From contig OX388320.1 of the NCBI GenBank assembly GCA_947579605.1, positions 2,604,001 to 2,668,000 of the forward strand: a stretch of DNA of 64,000 nt, in the 5' to 3' direction. The notes beneath the pieces are model-generated. The model had not been told where the DNA came from and did no database searches. It was given only the letters and a program-made list of their open reading frames with translations. The position numbers were made by a program, and so were the translations under genes. The stretch is from Athripsodes cinereus (Eukaryota > Arthropoda > Insecta > Trichoptera > Leptoceridae). Below, piece after piece: positions 1-9,705 of the stretch. Each line of letters begins with the position of its first letter. Within the stretch, counting starts at the first letter, position 1.

Positions 1-574
1 TAAATTGTCTTAATCGGAGAATGTTCTATACACAATTCAAAATTTAATAAAAAGAAGTGAGAAAGGCATTTCATTATCTGATTAGTTTTGTCATATGTAT
101 GTTGTGCCCAAAACCGGGGTAGTAAAAAAGCAGTTTATATTCAAAACAATAAAATTGAATTGAATTTTCAATTTGATAACAAATTAATTCTCTTGAATAT
201 TTCTCAGGGAAACCAGGTTTAATACTGAATTAATTTGCTAAATTCAAATACATATAACAAACTTGTAACAAACCAAGAGATTTAATGAGGCTCAAAGTTC
301 TTGTTGTCATATAAAAACTAAAACACCATGACTGTTTCAATGTATATTATATTAATCTGTATTAGTAATATAATTGTATGTAAGACGTCACAGTAATTTT
401 TATTCAAATGACGCATCAACGTAACACTTAATCGCTTTACGTATTTAAATTAAAGATTTCTACGTATGTTTTGAATGACAGCAATAAAAATCTGAATTTA
501 ATTTGATTTGAGTCTCCACTACAAGCTGTATGTATCAGGATAGGTATGATTTAACCTCAAGATATACATTACTT
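1..574. other. AT-rich sequence, no gene seen
   Basis: No reading frame, RNA gene or clear repeat boundary could be supported here. The sequence is rich in A/T runs, and the stretch ends where the SINE-C element begins. Confidence 0.5.
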
Positions 575-824
575 GCAGGATAGGGAGTATTAGGTGTCCT
601 GATGCTTTCGAGTCAGCTTAGGCTGGCTTAAGCACTTTATACCATGGCAACGTTCACCAATTCAATCTATTCCTCTCATGTTTTTCTCTTATCAATTCAT
701 TCAGAGGGAGTGACTGCACTCATCACTGTAAAGTGATTCCTTCAGTCAAACGCACCTACTAGGAATTAAACCCAGCACCTCTGTTATGAGTTGAGTGTTC
801 TAACTATTAAGCCACAGAGGTGTG
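575..824 (-). mobile_element. tRNA-headed SINE (SINE-C)
   Basis: Read on the minus strand, about 757-824 looks like a decayed tRNA. It has an A-box-like TGGCTTAATAGTTAGAACA, an anticodon-arm-like segment containing CTCATAAC, and a B-box-like GGGTTTAATTCC. Below the head lies a body whose last part (about 575-665) matches the middle of the TIR elements at 9706-9988 and 23169-23412, sharing GGTGAACGT, CCATGG, CAGCCTAA and a following AACACC/GACACC stretch. A Pol III-type SINE is the best reading. It is not a functional tRNA, because the arms do not pair well and the B box is degraded. The 3' end is uncertain. Confidence 0.6.
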
Positions 825-895
825 TGGGTAGCTTCTGAGTATTGTATTTATTATTACATATTATAAAACATTAATGTGGGTGTAAAAATAACCAA

Positions 896-1431
896 CCAGC
901 TAGCGGGGCTTTCAACAACATGAACAAAGTTTGGAAGGCGTCTGGACTCAGTATCAGGACAAAATGTCGCTTGTTCAATGCGTGCATCATCCCAATCCTT
1001 CTATATGGCTGCGAGTCTTGGCACTTAACCAAGGCTCAAGAGCGGAAGATACTAAGCTTTGAAAACAAGTATCTTAGAAGGATTTTGGATGTCAGATGGT
1101 ATGAACATGTTACAAATGATGCTGTGCGCCAGCGCACCCAGCAGAGACCTGTAATCTCCGTAATACAAGAGAGACGATGGTCCTGGCTGGGACATGTTTT
1201 GAGAATGCCCAATGATAGTTGGCCAAAAAGAGCACTGTTCTTCCGTCCGCAGGGGTTCCGTAGGCCCGGGCGTCCCTCTTTCACAATACACCGTTCCTAT
1301 GACAACAATATCAGAGCGCAAGGAATGTCGTGGGAAGAGGTGACGCAATTGGCACAGAGACGCTCTGAATGGAGGAGGCTGGTTTCTGCCCTGTGCTCCC
1401 GAGAGGAGCGTTGAGGGCGATGATGATGATG
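896..1431 (+). mobile_element. 5'-truncated RTE-like LINE (RTE-A) with target duplication
   Basis: The insertion is bounded by a perfect 12-bp direct repeat, AAAAATAACCAA, at 884-895 and 1432-1443. The element is cut off at its 5' end and finishes in the triplet tail GATGATGATGATG, the simple-repeat tail typical of RTE-type LINEs, which have very short 3' UTRs. The body is the last ~165 codons of a reverse transcriptase polyprotein. Other RTE-A pieces lie at 10230-10300, 36966-37145, 56058-56395 and 61286-61395. The intact duplication and open frame mark this as the youngest of them. Confidence 0.88.
920..1414 (+). pseudogene. C-terminal end of LINE endonuclease-reverse transcriptase
   Basis: This is a 164-residue open frame, complete at its C terminus but missing the endonuclease and nearly all of the RT domain. 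Recognisable motifs in order are LYGCESW (about residues 29-35, end of the RT fingers/palm region), LRRILDVRW (about 52-60), WSWLGHVLRMP (about 88-98), RRPGRPSF (about 114-121) and a closing SEWRRLVSALC (about 149-159). These match the C-terminal tail of RTE-type ORF2 proteins. The methionine at 920 is incidental: homology begins upstream at 896, where truncation occurred. It cannot be functional alone. Frames on the opposite strand here are shadows. Confidence 0.85.
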
Positions 1432-1443
1432 AAAAATAACCAA

Positions 1444-2372
1444 TTTAGTACGAAAATCAAAAAACTTTGCATTAAAAAATATGCTGGGAATAGCAACACA
1501 CATGACATTACAGTCAAGTTCAAGGGTCACATGGTTGGATCTAGTGATGAACAATAGCTAAAAAATTATCTTGAGGAAAAGAAATCTTGATAGGTAACTT
1601 TTTTCCCTGATAGTACTACAGAAAATACGTACATTTATATTTTAAACATCATTTTCAAGTAATTTTATAATTTATATTTAATTAATTTTATAAAGGTATA
1701 TTGAATTTTGCGCTGGTGGACTGGGAGTTTTATTTATTCTTAAAGACCATAAATGTCAATTTTCAAAACATACAATTATCTACAAATACTGGGTGGCACA
1801 TTTTACATACTACACAAGCGATAAAAAATATACTATTGCCAGATTTAAAAACTATGACCAAATACTGTCACAATAAGCAACAAAAAATGTCACCATCAAT
1901 ATCATCCTTGCAATTCTGGGTATTATTTCAGAATACATGAACGTATCTAAGCGTCGATTATTTTGGATTATTTTTATGTAGGTATATAGTATTTCACCTG
2001 GAAAATAAGAATCCGATATAAAAAGAAAAGGTAAATATCTAGACTAGATGAACTATTCAAAAAAATTATTATGAATTTTCAAGTTATATTTATGTGAATA
2101 TGTAGTTTTCTACCTGAGAAATGATAATCCATCCAAAATAAGATGATTTAACGCACACAAAATTAATTATTTGCATATTTTGCACACGATTTACACATCA
2201 CAATCAAAACAAGTATCTGACGCCATGTTGACACAAAAATATAGGAAATGAATTGCAGGATTACCAATATGACAAAAACAATGCATACCATAGAGAAAAA
2301 TGATAAATTTTCAATAAAAAAATTAATTAAATCCATAAATACCATATATATCACTAATTTTATAAAATTAAA
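1444..2372. other. AT-rich spacer
   Basis: Open frames at 1701-1940 and 2163-2393 (minus) have no recognisable domains and the composition of random AT-rich DNA. The second runs into the minisatellite. Nothing else is supported. Confidence 0.5.
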
Positions 2373-3097
2373 GTAATAAATGTGTTTTTGCATATATTAG
2401 CACCGTACTACCTAACAAACCTAACCCGCAATCAGTCAACGTAATAAATGTGTTTTTGCATATATTAGCACCGTACTACCTAACAAACCTAACCCGCAAT
2501 CAGTCAACGTAATAAATGTGTTTTTGCATATATTAGCACCGTACTACCTAACAAACCTAACCAGCAATCAGTCAACGTAATAAATGTGTTTTTGCATATA
2601 TTAGCACCGTACTACCTAACAAACCTAACCAGCAATCAGTCAACGTAATAAATGTGTTTTGCATATATTAGCACCGTACTACCTAACAAACCTAACCCGC
2701 AATCAGTCAACGTAATAAATGTGTTTTTGCATATATTAGCACCGTACTACCTAACAAACCTAACCCGCAATCAGTCAACGTAATAAATGTGTTTTTGCAT
2801 ATATTAGCACCGTACTACCTAACAAACCTAACCAGCAATCAGTCAACGTAATAAATGTGTTTTGCATATATTAGCACCGTACTACCTAACAAACCTAACC
2901 CGCAATCAGTCAACGTAATAAATGTGTTTTTGCATATATTAGCACCGTACTACCTAACAAACCTAACCCGCAATCAGTCAACGTAATAAATGTGTTTTTG
3001 CATATATTAGCACCGTACTACCTAACAAACCTAACCCGCAATCAGTCAACTTATTAAATGTGTTTTTGCATATATTAGCACCAGACTACCTAACAAC
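2373..3097. repeat. 68-bp minisatellite, about 11 units
   Basis: A unit beginning TGTGTTTTTGCATATATTAG repeats with starts at 2381, 2449, 2517, 2585, 2653, 2720, 2788, 2856, 2923, 2991 and 3059. The period is 68, with two 67-base steps caused by a missing T. Units are almost identical, differing mainly at CCCGC/CCAGC; the last diverges (CTTATT, CCAGAC) and is incomplete. Each unit contains CCTAACAAACCTAACC, close to two or three CCTAA insect telomeric repeats. The uniformity suggests recent expansion or gene conversion. It has no coding potential. Confidence 0.95.
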
Positions 3098-4007
3098 ACA
3101 AATACAGTATATAAGAAAAAGGATTTATAATAATAATATGAGGTATGTCTATTTTCAATTTAATAAATTGTAATAATTTTCCCATTTCATTATTTTGACT
3201 TTTTTCCCCATTGTCTAATTTTGACTTCCGTTGTATTTTGTCCAGTAAACATTGTTTTTGTTATGTTGGTAACAATGAACCATTTCTCTGTGCAAATTTC
3301 AACATGGCCCCCGATATTTATAGGATACTTGTGATACGTCAAGGGCATACGAAAAATGCAAATATTTATTGTTGTGCTTAAAAAATCCACAATTGTGCGA
3401 CGGATTCTTGTTCTCCAGGTTGAATACTACATATCTACATAAAAATAGTTCAATAATATCAAGTATTTATGCGTTCATTAAAACTAGATAAGTTCCAAAG
3501 AAAATTTAATGAAACAAATAAATCATTTGCATTTTTCGTTCGCGTTCAACAAATCACAAGTGTGTTTAATTTTTTTTATGTTTGTCTGATTGTAGGTTAT
3601 GTTATGTTACGTCTGATGTTATTTTATATTACAGCACATTTATTTACAATTATTTTTACATTTGATTCATTGTATGTTAGGTTAGGTTAGGTCTGGTGTT
3701 ATTGTATACGAAAAATGCAAACAATAAATTGTGATCTCATTAAATCGACCAAATTTAGATGGGTTATCAATTCTCAGGTGAAAAACTAAATAATTACGTG
3801 AATTTAAGTAGAAAATTAAAAAAATTAATTTCGATGCCTTCCCGCTATCTGAAATTTTACCCAATTCTGCATGAATGCACTTAGTTTTCAATTTTCTGAA
3901 TTCCAATAAAATTTTATGGTGATATTGATCTGTTCCTTTTTTCAAACATTTGACACAGTGAAATGATGATGAGGAACTTTTGAAAATACTTAAAAAAAGT
4001 TACTTTT
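3098..4007. other. AT-rich spacer with short internal repeats
   Basis: A short motif, ATACGAAAAATGCAAA, occurs twice in the same direction (about 3348 and 3707). Frames at 3469-3690 and 3682-3945 resemble no known protein. Confidence 0.45.
3677..3691 (+). repeat. Three TTAGG telomere-type repeats
   Basis: Three perfect TTAGG units sit in tandem at 3677-3691. TTAGG is the ancestral insect telomere repeat. Three copies are too few to be a telomere, and chance cannot be excluded. Confidence 0.6.
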
Positions 4008-4180
4008 TTAAAAAAAAAAAAAAGATATATCTAGGTTTTGTTATAAACCCAAATACAACCTTATACACCTTTCACAGTAAGCTAAAAGCTTGTGTCGTAT
4101 AAGGGGAGTTTGCCGGCACCTGGGATCGAACCGCGGACCCCTTGTTCAAGAGGCCGAGACTCTACCTCCAGGCTACCGAC
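4008..4180 (-). mobile_element. tRNA-derived SINE (SINE-T)
   Basis: Read on the minus strand, the element starts GTCGGTAGCCTGGAGGTAG (acceptor, D arm and A box), continues through a B box GGTTCGATCCC, and ends ...AACCTAGATATATC before an A-rich tail at 4008-4022. The 7-bp acceptor stem GTCGGTA/TGCCGGC still pairs, allowing G-T. The same family is at 8150-8334, 55106-55308, 60459-60615 and 63881-63950. It lies in the same orientation as, and just past, the poly(A) signal of the TMEM218-like gene. Confidence 0.88.
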
Positions 4181-4184
4181 TTGT

Positions 4185-4190
4185 TTTATT
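4185..4190 (-). terminator. Candidate poly(A) signal of TMEM218-like gene
   Basis: TTTATT on the plus strand reads AATAAA on the minus strand, about 200 bases past the stop codon of the TMEM218-like gene and only five bases before the SINE-T head. It is the nearest canonical signal downstream of that gene, but the hexamer is common in AT-rich DNA. Confidence 0.4.
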
Positions 4191-4389
4191 ACTGAATTTT
4201 GAATGGCATAAAGCAAGTGAGGGGGGAAAGTGTGGAGTGCTGGGAATATTGCAAAGGCATGCAAATGATGTGCAGAATACAGAAATGATATTACCTGTTG
4301 AGTGTTAGTAGTAATAGTGATGATAATTAGTAGAATGCATGTGGTGGTGGTAGTAGTGTACTGCTGTACATGCTGTGTGCTGTACTGGC

Positions 4390-4734
4390 TCACTGAATCC
4401 AATGCCTCAGTCTCTTAGTATGGACGGGAGACATACAGTGGTAGACAAAGTAAGCCCCAAGCCCACCAAGCATGCAGATGGCCAGGAAACAAACAAGACT
4501 ATAGCGGAGGATAAACAGGGGATCATAAACACCATCAGAAGGAGAGGAAGGCTTAGAATCAGTTATACGAGGTATAAGTATAAGAATCACTGTTATTAAC
4601 GATGAAATAATAAAGGCGATAGCACCAATCAATTGTCCTGTACGAACAGATATAATACACAGTAATAATGTAACAAACCACAGTGTAGACAATATATACA
4701 CTCCCAAACCTACTGTTTGTATTTCTGAAGTCAT
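4390..4734 (-). CDS. TMEM218: TMEM218-like three-pass membrane protein
   Basis: A complete 114-residue single-exon frame. Membrane segments run at about residues 8-30 (VGLGVYILSTLWFV...), 34-55 and 74-98. The order of features matches vertebrate TMEM218 (about 115 aa): a GVYILSTLW start, LLLC before an arginine, ILIPR closing the second helix, a short polar loop (57-70), then DPLFILRYSL and LGGL in the third helix, and an SPVHTKRLRHW tail. TMEM218 is known from vertebrates as a ciliary transition-zone protein linked to Joubert-type ciliopathy. In an insect it would be expected in ciliated sensory neurons or sperm (inference). The start is the first ATG of a frame whose length matches the family. 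No splice sites are needed. A recent retrocopy is possible, but there is no poly(A) tail or target duplication next to it. Confidence 0.85.
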   Translation of the reverse strand: MTSEIQTVGLGVYILSTLWFVTLLLCIISVRTGQLIGAIAFIISSLITVILILIPRITDSKPSSPSDGVYDPLFILRYSLVCFLAICMLGGLGAYFVYHCMSPVHTKRLRHWIQ

Positions 4735-5695
4735 TACCTTAGAGTATCCAATACAAATATTAACAGTAAAATTGTATATTCTATATTCCCAGTACTCACT
4801 GTGTTCAGTATGACATTATTATCATAGATATAAAGGTAAATGTTTTATTATTGATATAGTTACTGTTGATAATTCATATAATGATCGTAGATTCACTTGT
4901 CTTCAATTAATAACACGGAAGATATTGAAAAAACCTTGATTTATATTTACGCAATATAGATCTGATATTACTAATAGTAGTATGAAATACTAACCTAACC
5001 AACAAAAACACTGAAATTCACGATCAACTATTGTTGAAACACCACTAAACCATTAGTAAATTATACAATGAGGTTCGAGTTAACATGTAGTGAAGTATTT
5101 TGAATAACACAATAAATTATCAAAGACAGAGAGCACGACTACAAAACTGAAAACAGCGATATTTGATGAAATTCCTAGAACTGTCAAATCGTTCTTCCGT
5201 CACGAAGAATTTAACTGTGTTACCAGAATACTAAAAAAAAATGGGTTATTTTTGAACGTTTAAAAAACCTTTTCAAATTAAACAATCAAATATACGTCAA
5301 TCAATCACAAATTATCATATTATTATATTAATGTATAGTAAGTTTAAAATAAAGTATACATATTTACTAGCTGACCGCAAGATATTTACTTTTTCGACAG
5401 AATTAAGAAAATTATTAAAAAAATTTTAAGTTTACGTTGGTTAAACTGGATTTATAAATTCATAGACAATGAATCACCATAGGAAAAAAGCAAACTTTTA
5501 ATGCTAAAAAAATATGCAATTTTACTATAAATATATTTTAGGTGTTGTTGCTGATAATCAAGGTATTTTTGTGGGAGAAATTCAAACTGTTTTTTACAAT
5601 GAGTTGACCAAATGATTATTATTTAATATTTTGTGTATCATTTTAGTAGACAAAATAAATGTTTTGGGCTACAACCAAGGCAGTATAAACACTAT
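4735..5695. other. Upstream region of TMEM218-like gene
   Basis: No further coding sequence is seen. The minus-strand promoter should lie here. The sequence around 5070-5220 is somewhat less AT-rich, and an Inr-like TCAGTT is present on the minus strand near 5140, without a correctly placed DPE. No TATA box stands out from the general AT richness. Confidence 0.3.
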
Positions 5696-5980
5696 ACTAT
5701 ACCATCACGCTGTGTCCCAGGTGGGGTAGGCAGAGAGAACGGAATGCCATATAGATTTATCCTTACATGTACTTCTTTCGCTTCCTCTAAATTCATCCAA
5801 TTTCTCATACATGCACGCCGATTTCTCTCACTCAACACGCGGCCGTCTTTAAGAATTTGATCCACGTGATCAAGCCACGTGGTTCTTGGACGTCCGCGCT
5901 TCCTCACCCCCCCCCCTCTTTTAGATAAATACAACCTCTTTGTCATCCTTTCATCGTGCATTCGCTCAACATGTCCAAAC

Positions 5981-6268
5981 CATTTTGAATGTTTTTTAAA
6001 TATTCTACAATGCACATCCGTTACTTGATTTTTTAAAATCGCGATCGATTTCGGTAAACCTTTACCATTGACGAGCGAGATAATACTGACTAATATTTTT
6101 GTTAAAACATCTACAAAAACAAAATTTTGTTTTTGTAGATGTTTTAACAAAAATATTAGTCAGTATTATCTCGCTCGTCAATGGTAAAGGTTTACCGAAA
6201 TCGATCGCGATTTTAAAAAATCAAGTAACGGATGTGCATTGTAGAATATTTAAAAAACATTCAAAATG
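5981..6268. repeat. Perfect 288-bp palindrome with no spacer
   Basis: Two 144-base arms, 5981-6124 and 6125-6268, are exact reverse complements with the axis between 6124 and 6125 (AAAA|TTTT). The first three bases of the left arm are shared with the flanking duplication. Overlapping frames on both strands translate to the same start, MLKHLQKQNFVFVDVLTK, because of the symmetry. Neither is a credible protein. Confidence 0.95.
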
Positions 6269-6311
6269 TCTCGTAACTGTTACATAGTTAATCCTTCTAA
6301 AATAACTGATA
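5984..6311. mobile_element. Foldback insertion (repeat X) in RTE-B LINE
   Basis: The 328-bp segment is flanked by identical 13-base copies of ATGTCCAAACCAT (5971-5983 and 6312-6324). Removing it restores the LINE sequence across KLRWFGHVERM. It consists of a large perfect palindrome plus about 43 bases (TGTCTCGTAACTGTTACATA...) extending one arm. A diverged relative without a palindromic partner is at 52357-52500, with another in opposite orientation at 53425-53510. The long target duplication suggests target-primed retroposition. A self-primed, snapped-back cDNA would explain the palindrome (inference). Confidence 0.75.
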
Positions 6312-6490
6312 ATGTCCAAACCATCTTAACTTATTGTTTACTCTCATTCTGTCCACATTCACTCATTTTCCTGATATCCTCATTCTTCACTCGTCTTCAT
6401 CTCGCAACGTTTTACCAACCATTCTTCTAAGTGAACGCATCTCCACAGCATTAAATGTAAATATTTAATATTCAACTCTCGTCCTTCTTA

Positions 6491-7108
6491 AGCCACGTCC
6501 AAGTTTTAGTATCGTCCAGTATAAATAAATGTTTTGGAATTTTTTTGTGTTCCCTTATATTTTTACATTTGTTTGCTTGGTAGAGACTCATTTCATAAAC
6601 TTATTTGTTTTATTCAATATAATCTATCTTCTTTGAATTTTAATTTAAATATATCTAACTAAAAATACCTACAAACCTACACAAAATTTTCATATTAAAT
6701 AGTGTGGATCAACATTTACCTACTTTAGTTCTAATTTCAATTGATCATCATGTTGGTAACATTGTTTCCAGAACAAAGTGACGAGTTCATGTAGTGTACA
6801 AGTGACCTATCTGTCAATATTGTCAATTGGTGAGTAATCATTTCTTTTTTAATCTAACTAAGTCGTAATAATCCTTCTTAAATACACTGTTAAGCTTTTC
6901 TGCACAAATTTCTTTTCACAAAACTGTATTTGGTGTCCTGGTGGAGTAGTATTTAGAGATGAAAATTCCATTTTGACAATCGCCATTTTCTTAGCTAAGC
7001 GGGTGTTTTTGCACAAAGTATTTATTTTATTACGTTTTGTTTTCTTATATAATGAATATTTCTAGTGTTTAATTAATTGTTTATGTTTATTGCTTATCCG
7101 TCATCAGA
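6491..7108. other. Spacer with possible leader exon donor
   Basis: A strong splice-donor match, TTG|GTGAGTAAT, sits at 6829/6830 after a less AT-rich stretch (about 6740-6829). It could end a non-coding leader exon for the candidate exon that follows. No other support. Confidence 0.2.
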
Positions 7109-7180
7109 AAGTGACATGCAGGTGTAAGGACGTCCCCTTATGGTGACTGTTATTCCTAAAGTGATGGATGACCGCACACC
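7109..7180 (+). other. Candidate start exon
   Basis: A pyrimidine-rich stretch ending TCATCAG precedes 7109, and a consensus donor GTAAGT follows at 7181. Between them, ATG at 7140 opens MVTVIPKVMDDRTP up to the donor, with an in-frame stop just upstream, so this would be a first coding exon. Composition is visibly less AT-rich than its flanks. I do not recognise the peptide and found no matching next exon. Chance agreement with splice consensus is quite possible. Confidence 0.2.
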
Positions 7181-7736
7181 GTAAGTCTACTCACATTGCA
7201 CTATACTCTATTCTACATTTGATAACATTATTATTTATTATGTATCATGGTATTGTTTTGTTTATTAAACAAGTCTCGTGCACCTTACATATCCTGTCTC
7301 TAAGCCCACGCATCAATCTTTTCATTATTCTTTATCTTCAATACTGGGATGCATGTACTTGTGTATTTTTAATGTTTAATTAGTAACATTTGATCAAAGT
7401 AGTCTTAAATTATTATTACATTGAATCAAATGCATACTTAGTAGTATTAATTTTGTAGTTTTTAGTATCCGAAATCCATAAATTTATGACAACTGTGCTC
7501 AAATTCACCTCTGTCACAGTTTCGTCAAAAAAGTCACTAAACAATAAATAGGTAGGTATACCTACCTATATCTGGATATATCCATTCTCTTCTTGCACAA
7601 ATTATAGCAGAGTCATTGAATATAATATACCTATATAGTGAAATGTTAGCACAATACAAATTAATATTTAATTGTTCCATGTTGTTAATTTTATCACTTT
7701 CTTTGTGCTAATAGATTATCACTTTTAAGCATAATT
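7181..7736. other. AT-rich spacer
   Basis: The frame at 7168-7383 runs straight through the candidate donor and has no recognisable domain. Nothing else is supported. Confidence 0.4.
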
Positions 7737-7982
7737 GATGGCTTAAAGCACACATGTTGTAAGTGCAGTTTTCATAGTTTTGAGATAATCAAAGTTAAAA
7801 GTTTGAGATGCCATACCATTTAGTACTTACCACATATAGTTTTTGTTGAATATCTCATCAATGACACAGAGTTTCGCAATAATATTCCTACAGAACATAC
7901 TTCAGGTCATATAGATTCACATGCGTATAATAATTCATTTTAGGTAAAAACTGCACTTACAACATCTGTGCTCTAAGCCATC
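7737..7982. mobile_element. 246-bp MITE with 36-bp terminal inverted repeats
   Basis: Left end GATGGCTTAAAGCACACATG (7737-7772) and right end (7946-7982, ...GTGCTCTAAGCCATC) are inverted copies over about 36 bases with few mismatches. The middle is non-coding. Size and structure fit a miniature inverted-repeat element. No convincing target duplication was found, and no relative was seen in the window. Confidence 0.75.
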
Positions 7983-8149
7983 CTATATTTAACTATAAAG
8001 AGTAAATGTATATTTTTATTCAAAATGATTCACAATTTATATAGTTTTTGTATGTCTTAATCATTCTCACAATTTAAGATAATATACTGTTGATAATACA
8101 GTAATCATTAGCCATAAACATTAGGAAATTGATTTGCATTTAGACATTC

Positions 8150-8334
8150 TTTTTTTTTTTTTTTAAAAAAAGATATATCTGGGTTTTGTTTGTTATAAAC
8201 CCAAATACAACCTTATACACCTTTCACAGTAAGCTACTAAAAACTTGTGTCGTGAAAGGGGAATTTGCCGGTACCTGGTATCGAACCACGGACCCCCTGT
8301 GCACGAGGCCGAAACTCTACCTCCAGGCTACCGA
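8150..8334 (-). mobile_element. SINE-T copy
   Basis: On the minus strand the head starts TCGGTAGCCTGGAGGTAG, has a B-box variant GGTTCGATACC and ends ...AACCCAGATATATCT, followed by a T/A-rich tail at 8150-8171. It is nearly full length and slightly more diverged than the copies at 4008 and 55106. Confidence 0.85.
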
Positions 8335-9705
8335 AGAACTTTATTCAGCTGACCTATATATGTTAAAAGTTTAACATTGTACTATTTATATTTTATTGTG
8401 TAGGTACTTATATTTTTTTTTTTTTTTTTTATTTGTATTTGTATATTTTCATTTCCTAGAGTCTCGGATATGTTTTGATTTGTTTTTGTATTGTTTTGTC
8501 CTGTGAAATGTGAAAATTGACTGTGAAATTCAATTTGTAACTAAATGTGTCGAATGCCCTTTAGTACATTTATTAGGTGTGTCCAAACTGGGGTTACGAA
8601 CAAACGATACCGTTTCTATTTTTTTCAGGTATAGAAAAGGAAATAAAAACACGTTTGATCTCTTTCCTTTGCCCATATTTACAATGGAAGGAAAATAAAT
8701 TTAAAAAAAAATATTTGTCTTTATTTTCAGCATTGCTACAGTATATTGTAGTGGACATAGATCATAAAAATTGCTAACCATAGAGATGACTGGCGTATGT
8801 TTTTTCGTTGTAACGTCATTGAATATATCCTCCCACTCAATCTCCTACTAATGTCCAAATTATTATTAGGTACAACACTAAACATCTATAAACGTATGTA
8901 ATTAGTTTTAAAGGGAAAAATTCTTATATTATGAAGATAAATACATTCTTTCTCTTATTTATCTTGATATTTCTTATTAGTGGTATAACCAGTGAGCCCT
9001 GTTCAATATATTTAAAGTTTCAATTAAATGCTATTATAGATTTATATCATCGTTATAACACTAGACGAAATGTAGGTAACAAGTTATTCATTATATTCAT
9101 TTGAGCATACAGATAGTTCACTGAAAAATAGAATATAGGATATTTAGGATGGGTGGCATGTGATACTGCAGGAGACAAAATTATTCGTGAACCACGTGTC
9201 TTTATTGTGATTTAGATACTTTCATTAAGGAGATGGTATTTGACTCAATATATATTTCCCTCAATATCTTTGTGTATCTGAAATACTCATTTAATTTAAT
9301 TTTTGTTTTTAAATAATGATGTGGATTTTATATCCTGGAATTGATAAATTGTAATGTGTCCTTGAAGGGATTTGCCCAGTATAGAAACAAGAATAGTAAA
9401 GAGTGTGTGTTGTAAAGGAAACTAACTCTCTATCTACTCCACAAGGAACATTGTTTGTACATAGACAAAGAGCATTATAAGTTTTTACTTGTAAGCAATA
9501 TATTGGTGGCCAGCAGTCATGAGACTGAGTAGGTAACTAACATACAGAGGCACCACGCTCTGATTAACACAACCAACTAAACATTTCCTCAAATTTTATA
9601 TCACTTCATCACAGTTGTCTTCAACCTTTTTAAATATGAGTCTTTTTTAATTTCATACAATTTTATTCAATTTTTTTCTTATTTATGAGTGTGAATGTGA
9701 AAATC
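8335..9705. other. AT-rich spacer
   Basis: Contains a long poly-T tract (about 8410-8430). Frames at 8510-8698 and 8577-8777 overlap each other and show no domain. No splice-flanked coding segment could be made out. Confidence 0.45.

Larger units (their letters stand above)
5696..6490 (-). mobile_element. RTE-B LINE tail interrupted by an insertion
   Basis: Minus-strand LINE sequence occurs on both sides of a 328-bp insertion. Upstream (6490 down to 6314) it encodes AVEMRSLRRMVGKTLRD with disruptions and reaches LRWFGH. Downstream (5983 to 5696) it continues WFGHVERMHDERMTKRLYL, KRGRPRTTWLDHVDQILKDG, RNRRACMRNWMNLEEAKEV and GIPFSLPTPPGTQRDGIV. These are C-terminal motifs of RTE-type ORF2. 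The 3' end carries the CCCACCTGGGACACAGCGTG hairpin-like sequence shared with SINE-A. The 152-residue frame at 5692-6150 is a chimaera: its first ~55 residues come from the inserted palindrome. Confidence 0.85.

Noticed and set aside
2373..3097. CRISPR-like array
   Set aside because: Units are contiguous 68-mers with no unique spacers, in a eukaryotic context. It is a minisatellite.
3677..3691. Telomere or chromosome end
   Set aside because: Only three TTAGG units, with ordinary sequence on both sides.
5692..6150. Novel 152-residue protein
   Set aside because: The N-terminal part is palindrome sequence and the rest is an RTE-B tail. The same start appears on the other strand because of symmetry.
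7095..7125. Hammerhead core (reverse CTGATGA at about 7101)
   Set aside because: No stem II or GAA follows in the reverse strand.
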